Assembly: GCF_002797495.1 (NCBI RefSeq) | Contig: NZ_PGEZ01000003.1 | Location: forward strand, 35,101 to 99,100 | Origin: Mumia flava | GTDB taxonomy: Bacteria; Actinomycetota; Actinomycetes; Propionibacteriales; Nocardioidaceae | Length of the DNA stretch: 64,000 nucleotides | Direction of reading: 5' to 3' | Shown here: piece by piece, positions 59,649 to 64,000 of the stretch | How positions within the stretch are numbered: the first letter of the stretch is position 1 | Layout of the letters: the number at the start of each line of letters is the position of its first letter | Position numbers and translations under genes: made by a program | Notes under the pieces: model-generated | The model's database searches: none | What the model saw: only the letters and a program-made list of their open reading frames with translations | Told to the model about the DNA's origin: nothing

Positions 59649-59669
59649 TTCGAGTCCTGTCACCGGCAC
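59649..59669. repeat. Attachment site at the far prophage end
   Basis: Exact 21-bp copy of the tRNA-Leu 3' end at 41107-41127. Only this fragment of the tRNA is present, as expected for the reconstituted partner site. Confidence 0.92.
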
Positions 59670-59717
59670 GCAACCACCCGTACGGCGCCGTCCGTCGCGT
59701 CTGAGACCCTCGTACGC

Positions 59718-60494
59718 ATGCCTGTCACGCTCGAGACCTGGGAGAAGCGTGCCGAGTGGCCGCTGACCGCGGCCGCGCTCGTCTTCCTGGCGGCCTGGGC
59801 GTGGCCGATCCTCGACACCGACCTCGCCCCGGTGTGGGTCGATGTGTGCGAGGTGGTCACGTGGCTGACCTGGGGGCTGTTCGCGGTGGACTACGTGGGT
59901 CGGCTGATCGTCGCCGACGACCGCCGCCGGTTCTTCCGCCGCAATGTGGTGGATCTCGTGGTGGTCGTCGCGCCGATGTTCCGACCGCTGCGGGTCCTGC
60001 GGCTCGTCACTCTGCCGACCGTGCTCAACCGATACGCCCGGGGCACGCTGCGCGGCCGGGTCGCGCTCTACGTCGGTGCGGCCGCGTCACTGATCGTGTT
60101 CGTCGGGTCGGTCGCTGCGCTGAACGCCGAGCGTGGCCAGAGGGGCGCGAACATCGACTCGTTCGGCGACGCGATCTGGTGGGCGCTGACGACGGTGACG
60201 ACGGTCGGGTACGGCGACCAGTTCCCGGTCACCGACCGCGGCCGGCTGATCGCCGCCGGACTCATGCTCACCGGGATCGCTCTGCTCGGTGTCGTCACCG
60301 CATCGCTCGCGTCGTGGCTGATCGACAAGGTGCAGGAGATCGAGGACGAGTCCCGTACGGCGACCCGCGGCGACCTGCACGAGCTGCTCGACGTGGTCCG
60401 GCTCCAGGGCGAGGAGCTGCGGCGGCTCCGCGAGGAGATCGACCGCCGCCCGCTCGACCGGGACCCGGCGGCTCAGACCGGCTCGCCGCGGTAG
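59718..60494 (+). CDS. Voltage-gated-like potassium channel
   Basis: 258 residues. About six membrane segments: WPLTAAALVFLAAWAWPIL, VVTWLTWGLFAVDYVGRLIV, VVDLVVVVAPMF, a short S4-like helix with regular Arg (FRPLRVLRLV), and GAAASLIVFVGSVAAL. The pore has the selectivity filter TTVTTVGYGD. The last helix and a C-terminal coiled coil (about 215-250) follow. Mediates K+ flux. Its 3' end overlaps the convergent glyoxalase-like gene by 22 bp. Confidence 0.9.
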   Translation: MPVTLETWEKRAEWPLTAAALVFLAAWAWPILDTDLAPVWVDVCEVVTWLTWGLFAVDYVGRLIVADDRRRFFRRNVVDLVVVVAPMFRPLRVLRLVTLPTVLNRYARGTLRGRVALYVGAAASLIVFVGSVAALNAERGQRGANIDSFGDAIWWALTTVTTVGYGDQFPVTDRGRLIAAGLMLTGIALLGVVTASLASWLIDKVQEIEDESRTATRGDLHELLDVVRLQGEELRRLREEIDRRPLDRDPAAQTGSPR

Positions 60495-60916
60495 GTGCCG
60501 AAGGACCAGAGGTTGCCCTCGGGGTCGGCGATCAGCACCTCGCGGTTGCCGTAGTCCTGGTCCTCCGGCTCCCGCACGATCCGCGCACCGGCGGCCTTCG
60601 CGCGCTCGTGCACGGCGTCGGGATCAGCGGTGACGACGTACGCACCGAACGTGCCGGGCTCGCGGACCCAGTCGCCGACCGTCTTGTTGGACCCCATCAT
60701 GATGCCGCCGCCTTCAGGCCACGCGAGCTGCGCGTGCGCGACGGTGTCGTCGTCGCCGTAGACCACGACCCGGCGGAACCCGAAGGCCCGCTCGAGGAAG
60801 TCGATCAGCGCGTGCGCGTCGTGGGCCGAGAGGGTCGGCCAGACCTGCGGCGGCGGGGTGGTCGCCGTGACGGTCGTCGTGTCGGTGGTCGTCTGGTGGT
60901 TGGATTCTGTGTTCAT
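60473..60916 (-). CDS. Glyoxalase/bleomycin-resistance (VOC) family protein
   Basis: 147 residues with one long VOC unit: VWPTLSAHDAHALIDFLERAFGFRRVVVYGDDDTVAHAQLAWPEGGGIMMGS, then GAYVVTADPDAVHERAKAAGARIVREPEDQDYGNREVLIADPEGNLWSFGTY. PhnB-like subgroup. Substrate unknown. Four bases after the AraC gene, so cotranscribed with it. Confidence 0.88.
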   Translation of the reverse strand: MNTESNHQTTTDTTTVTATTPPPQVWPTLSAHDAHALIDFLERAFGFRRVVVYGDDDTVAHAQLAWPEGGGIMMGSNKTVGDWVREPGTFGAYVVTADPDAVHERAKAAGARIVREPEDQDYGNREVLIADPEGNLWSFGTYRGEPV

Positions 60917-60920
60917 GGCC

Positions 60921-61808
60921 TCAGGCTGCCTCGTGCCGGTGCCCGCCGGCTTGGATGTTTCGGCGCTCCTCGGCCAGCCAGCCCGTCGGCGAGGTGCCCG
61001 CGAGCACGCGGAACTCCCGCACCAGGTGGGCGTGGTCGGCGTACCCGGTCGTCGCGGCGACGTCGGCCAGGCGCGACGGCCCGTACGGCCCGTCGTGCCG
61101 GCCGTCCGCGCGGAGCTCGGCGTCGCGGATCGCCGCCACCGCACGCTCGAAGCGCACCAGGCGGCTCAGCACCTTCGGGCCGAACCCAACCTCCTCGACG
61201 AACACCGTCCGCAGCTGGCGTGAGCTGAGCGCGACGTGCTCCGCCAGGTCGTCGACCCGGCCGTTGCCGCCGCGGGCGAGGATCCAGCGCCAGCCCTCGA
61301 CGACCTCGCGCCGCGGTGCCTGCGCAGCCACGCCCGTACGGGACCGTGCGAGCCTCGCGATCGTCTGATGGACCGCAGCGAACCGGTCCTCCCAGTCCGG
61401 CTCCGCGCCGATCCGCTGGCGCAGGCGCTCGACGTCGGGCCCGGTGACGTCCGCGGCGTCGAGCGACAGACCCGGCAGCCGGCTGGCCGGGACCCCGAAG
61501 ATCGCCCGGGAGGCCAGCGGATGCACCGCGAGCTGGACGCCTTGCTGGTGGTCGGGCTGCTGGATGTAGGCAGGGCGGTCCGCGAGCGGTCCGAGCAGCG
61601 CGTACGCGGCGACAGGGCTCGGATCGTCAGCCGTCCCGCCGACGACCACGGGGTTGTCCAGCGACAGCACGAACGTGAGCGTGGCCGACGGCAGCCCGCG
61701 GTGCAGCCGCTGGGTGATCTCGGACTGCCGGTATCCCGTCATCGCCCGGACCGCACGCGCCAGCGGCCCGACCGGGCTCGCACTCACGAAGGTGTCCGAC
61801 GTGCTCAC
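60921..61808 (-). CDS. AraC-family transcriptional regulator
   Basis: 295 residues: an N-terminal ligand-binding region (about 1-180, with FGVPASRLPGLSLDAADV typical of DUF6597/AraC regulators) and a C-terminal double helix-turn-helix (VDDLAEHVALSSRQLRTVFVEEVGFGPKVLSRLVRFERAV, then LADVAATTGYADHAHLVREFRVLAGTSPTGW). GTG at 61808 overlaps the hydrolase stop (GTGA). Confidence 0.9.
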   Translation of the reverse strand: MSTSDTFVSASPVGPLARAVRAMTGYRQSEITQRLHRGLPSATLTFVLSLDNPVVVGGTADDPSPVAAYALLGPLADRPAYIQQPDHQQGVQLAVHPLASRAIFGVPASRLPGLSLDAADVTGPDVERLRQRIGAEPDWEDRFAAVHQTIARLARSRTGVAAQAPRREVVEGWRWILARGGNGRVDDLAEHVALSSRQLRTVFVEEVGFGPKVLSRLVRFERAVAAIRDAELRADGRHDGPYGPSRLADVAATTGYADHAHLVREFRVLAGTSPTGWLAEERRNIQAGGHRHEAA

Positions 61809-62641
61809 TCGTCGAGTATCGCGCCCCGCGCCGACAACCACGACCGGATCTGAGACGCCACGGCGACCGGCGCGTCGAGCATGACGAGGTGCCCCGCGTC
61901 CGGGACCAGCCGTACGGTCGCGTCCGGGATCGCGTCACGGAGCCGCTCGGCGCGATCGACCGGGATCCAGGCGTCCTCGGTGCCCCAGACGACCCGGACC
62001 GGCATCCCGATCTCGGCGAAGCGATCCTCGAGGACGCGCGTGTGCTCCTCGTCGGCCTGGGCGATCTGACGGTAGAACGCCGCCCGGCCCTCGTCGCCGA
62101 GCCACGGGGCGACCAACGAGTCGAGCACCTCCGGGCGCAGGCCGCGGTGGCTCGCCCCCGCGACGTACGCCTCGATCGCCCCGCGGTGGATCGCGTCGGG
62201 CAGCTGCGCGAACGCCTCGGCGTGCTCGCGGACCAGCCGGAAGAACGGCGATCCCCACGGTCGCAGGGCGACGACGTCGACGAGGCAGAGCGAGGCGTAC
62301 GGCGCGCCGTGGAGGAGGTGGGCTCGCAGCGCGACGGCGCCGCCGATGTCGTGGGCGATCACGTGCGGTCGCTCGAGTCCCCAGCTCCGGAGCATGGCTG
62401 CGAACGCCTCACCCTGGACGTCCAGACCCACCCGGTGATCCGGGTTCTTCGACGAGGCTCCGTACCCGGGCATGTCCCAGCGATAGACCGTGCAGCCGGC
62501 CGCAACCAGGGCGTCCCCGTACTCCTCCCACACGTACGACGACCACGGTGTGCCGTGGCACAGCACCACCGGCGGCCCGCTCCCGGCCACGTCCCAGGCG
62601 ATCGTGCGTCCATCCCAGTCCTGCGTCCTTCGCAACGTCAT
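61805..62641 (-). CDS. Alpha/beta hydrolase, haloalkane-dehalogenase-like
   Basis: 278 residues. The nucleophile elbow is IAHDIGGAVALR, with Asp instead of Ser, as in haloalkane dehalogenases and fluoroacetate or epoxide-hydrolase relatives. Oxyanion loop VVLCHGTPWSSYVW, acid region VVWGTEDAWIPVDRA and catalytic His in VPDAGHLVMLD. First gene of a three-gene unit with the AraC regulator and the VOC protein, suggesting a small detoxification operon. Confidence 0.88.
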   Translation of the reverse strand: MTLRRTQDWDGRTIAWDVAGSGPPVVLCHGTPWSSYVWEEYGDALVAAGCTVYRWDMPGYGASSKNPDHRVGLDVQGEAFAAMLRSWGLERPHVIAHDIGGAVALRAHLLHGAPYASLCLVDVVALRPWGSPFFRLVREHAEAFAQLPDAIHRGAIEAYVAGASHRGLRPEVLDSLVAPWLGDEGRAAFYRQIAQADEEHTRVLEDRFAEIGMPVRVVWGTEDAWIPVDRAERLRDAIPDATVRLVPDAGHLVMLDAPVAVASQIRSWLSARGAILDE

Positions 62642-62681
62642 GGGACCAGCGTGCCCCCCAGGTGTGACTATTCTCGGGGTG

Positions 62682-63146
62682 GTGTTCCGCATCCTGTACT
62701 ACGAGCCACGGATCCCGCCCAACACCGGCAACGCGATCCGCCTGTCGGCTGCGACCGGGGCCCAGCTGCACCTGGTCGAGCCTCTCGGCTTCGACATGTC
62801 GGACACCCAGCTGAAGCGCGCCGGACTCGACTACCACGACCTCGCGGACGTGCACGTGCACGCCGACCTCGAGGCTGCGTTCAAGGCGCTCGACCCCGTA
62901 CGGGTGTTCGCGTTCACGACCCGCGCTCGCACCTCGTACACGGAGATCGCGTACGAGCCCGGAGACGTGCTGATGTTCGGGCCGGAGCCGACCGGGCTGC
63001 CCGACGCCGTGCTCGCCGACCGCCGGATCACCGAGCAGCTGCGGATCCCGATGCTGCCGTCGCGGCGCTCGCTGAACCTCGCGAACTCCACGTCGATCGT
63101 CGTGTACGAGGCGTGGCGCCAGCACGGCTTCACCGGCGGCGTCTGA
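62682..63146 (+). CDS. trmL: tRNA (cytidine(34)-2'-O)-methyltransferase
   Basis: 154-residue SPOUT methyltransferase; methylates the wobble ribose of certain tRNA-Leu species using SAM. Typical motifs: YYEPRIPPNTGNAIRLSAATGAQLHLVEPLGF at the N-terminus, LMFGPEPTGLP and the knot motif SLNLANSTSIVVYEAWRQ. GTG at 62682 is used; the GTG three bases earlier is equally possible. Confidence 0.93.
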   Translation: MFRILYYEPRIPPNTGNAIRLSAATGAQLHLVEPLGFDMSDTQLKRAGLDYHDLADVHVHADLEAAFKALDPVRVFAFTTRARTSYTEIAYEPGDVLMFGPEPTGLPDAVLADRRITEQLRIPMLPSRRSLNLANSTSIVVYEAWRQHGFTGGV

Positions 63147-63164
63147 CCGCGAGCCTTTACTCGC

Positions 63165-63271
63165 CCGCTGGTCGAGGCGGCCGTGGCCCGTTGGTCGAGG
63201 CGGCCCTGGCCGCTGGTCGAGGCGGCCCTGGCCCGCTGGTCGAGGCGGAGCGAAGCGACGATCGAGACCCC
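63165..63271. repeat. Dispersed repeat cluster (GCTGGTCGAGG family)
   Basis: Four copies of the CCGCTGGTCGAGGCGG core (one has CCGTTGG). The last extends into GGAGCGAAGCGACGATCGAGACCCC. Same family as 40864-40985. Lies between trmL and the DUF222 gene. Confidence 0.88.
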
Positions 63272-63320
63272 GCACCTGCCCGCGCAGAAACTGTCAGCAG
63301 CACCTCATAAAGTAGTACAC

Positions 63321-64000
63321 ATGTTCGATAGCAGCGCGATCGGAGACCTGGAAGCGGCCGTGGCCCGCCTCCAGGACCAGCCGATCGGGCTCGCCACCGA
63401 CCCCCAGCTGTGCGACCTGCTCCGACGCACCCGCGCCGCCACCGACAAGCTCGAAGGCCTCGAAGCCGCCGCCCTCGACCAGATGCGCGAGACCCGCGCC
63501 CACGACACCGAAGGCTCCTCCTCGGTCGCCGGCTGGGCCACCGAACACCTCCGCCTGTCCCCCGCCCGGGCCCGCGCCCGCGCCGCCGCCGGGCGCACCC
63601 TGCGCCTGCTCCCCGACGTCGCCGCCGCCTCCCGCAGCGGCCGGATCCGGATCGAGCACGTCGAGAAGTTCACCACCGGCCTCACCAAGCTCGGCACCGA
63701 CCTGATGGGCCTGGCCGCCGCCCCGATGGTCGAGCTCGCCAGCACCACCAGCCCCGAGGAGCTCAAGGCCGCGATCACCGAGCTGCACGGCATCACCCAC
63801 ACTGACGAGCTCGACGACGCCTACGCCCGGGGCATGGACCGCCACGACCTCACCCTGTCCCGCACCGCCGAGGGGTTCCACCTGAGCGGGTTCCTCGACA
63901 TCGCAGGCGGGATGCGCCTCGCCGAGCTCCTCAAGACCACCGCCGCACCACGCGACGCCGACGACACCCGCACCCCCGCCCAACGCCGCCTCGACACCCT
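63321..64000 (+). CDS. DUF222/HNH (13E12-type) protein, 3' end outside window
   Basis: 226 residues visible. The DUF222 region begins SSAIGDLEAAVARLQ, then ATDKLEGLEAAALDQMRETRAHDTEGSSSVAGWATEHLRLSPARARARAAAGRTLRLLPDVAAASRSGRIRIEHVEKF. In this actinobacterial family an HNH nuclease domain follows near the C-terminus, which would be beyond base 64000. These genes occur in many copies per genome and are thought to be mobile or repeat-associated. The dispersed-repeat cluster lies directly upstream. Confidence 0.85.
   Translation, partial: MFDSSAIGDLEAAVARLQDQPIGLATDPQLCDLLRRTRAATDKLEGLEAAALDQMRETRAHDTEGSSSVAGWATEHLRLSPARARARAAAGRTLRLLPDVAAASRSGRIRIEHVEKFTTGLTKLGTDLMGLAAAPMVELASTTSPEELKAAITELHGITHTDELDDAYARGMDRHDLTLSRTAEGFHLSGFLDIAGGMRLAELLKTTAAPRDADDTRTPAQRRLDT

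Larger units (their letters stand above)
41107..59669. mobile_element. Compact siphovirus-like prophage in tRNA-Leu(UAG)
   Basis: About 18.5 kb between two 21-bp repeats, with a tyrosine integrase next to the far repeat. The structural genes run on the minus strand in packaging, head, tail, lysis order. It has terminase, portal, protease-capsid, connectors, major tail protein, chaperones, tape measure, tail protein and lysis genes, so it looks complete despite its size. There is no recognised repressor and no DNA polymerase. No gene is visibly broken. It resembles very small actinophages with fused capsid genes, as far as I recall them. Confidence 0.92.

Noticed and set aside
41107..59669. 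Gene transfer agent or phage satellite instead of a prophage
   Set aside because: Precise attachment repeats, an integrase, an excisionase-like protein and a full head-tail-lysis set argue for a phage. Satellites lack most structural genes and gene transfer agents lack attachment sites.
63241..63300. Inverted-repeat ends of an insertion sequence near the DUF222 gene
   Set aside because: No transposase and no matching terminal repeats are present. The sequence is explained by the dispersed GGTCGAGG repeat.

Overview
The window is very GC-rich, with many GTG starts, tight stop/start overlaps, a DUF222/HNH (13E12-type) gene and copies of a GCTGGTCGAGG...GATCGAGACCCC dispersed repeat. This points to an actinobacterium, most likely of the Nocardioidaceae; the assignment is inference from gene style, not from a marker gene. 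Bases 1-41 kb and 59.7-64 kb look like ordinary chromosome rich in catabolic and regulatory genes. Bases 41.1-59.7 kb are an integrated phage.

Region 1 (1-10.8 kb, mostly minus strand) is a catabolic and uptake locus: a lipoprotein substrate-binding protein, a DppB-type permease, a permease-ATPase fusion and a second ATPase form one ABC importer. Downstream follow a carboxymuconolactone decarboxylase-like protein, a LysR regulator, a two-domain extradiol (VOC) dioxygenase and an aldehyde dehydrogenase cut by the window edge. A cupin gene diverges from the importer. The intergenic region between them holds a perfect CRP/GlxR-type palindrome and a 22-bp dyad whose first 17 bases recur upstream of the decarboxylase-like gene.

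Region 2 (10.1-28.2 kb) is a mosaic of small units, each with its own regulator: TetR with an MpaB/Lcp-like oxygenase; ArsR, an SRPBCC protein and a hydrolase; MarR with an NTF2-like protein; two HxlR proteins with a methyltransferase and a thioesterase. It also holds a 2H phosphoesterase translationally coupled to an HD-GYP/LuxR fusion, a sulfite-oxidase-like enzyme, a secreted alkaline-phosphatase homologue that has lost its catalytic motifs, and a lactate dehydrogenase.

Region 3 (28.2-38.4 kb) is a ten-gene minus-strand operon in which every junction overlaps: substrate-binding lipoprotein, DppB, DppC, DppD, DppF, a TetR regulator, agmatine deiminase, N-carbamoylputrescine amidase, a dimethylarginine dimethylaminohydrolase-like enzyme and a YtcJ-type amidohydrolase. 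It reads as one system for importing and breaking down guanidino compounds. A FUSC membrane protein, a GroES-like protein, a DUF3618 protein, a Bcp peroxiredoxin, a dispersed repeat and tRNA-Leu(UAG) follow.

Region 4 (41.1-59.7 kb) is a compact siphovirus-like prophage inserted at the 3' end of tRNA-Leu(UAG), bounded by a 21-bp direct repeat. In 18.5 kb it carries an integrase, an excisionase-like protein, a DUF3631-type ATPase, an HNH-terminase fusion, a portal, a protease-capsid fusion with a strong internal start, connector and tail genes, tail-assembly chaperones with a GGGAAAA -1 frameshift site, a tape measure protein, one tail protein with a collar domain, an endolysin and holin-like proteins. 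No repressor was recognised.

Region 5 (59.7-64 kb) returns to chromosome: a potassium-channel-like protein, a glyoxalase-like protein, an AraC regulator coupled to a dehalogenase-like hydrolase, TrmL, a second dispersed-repeat cluster, and a DUF222 protein cut by the window end.
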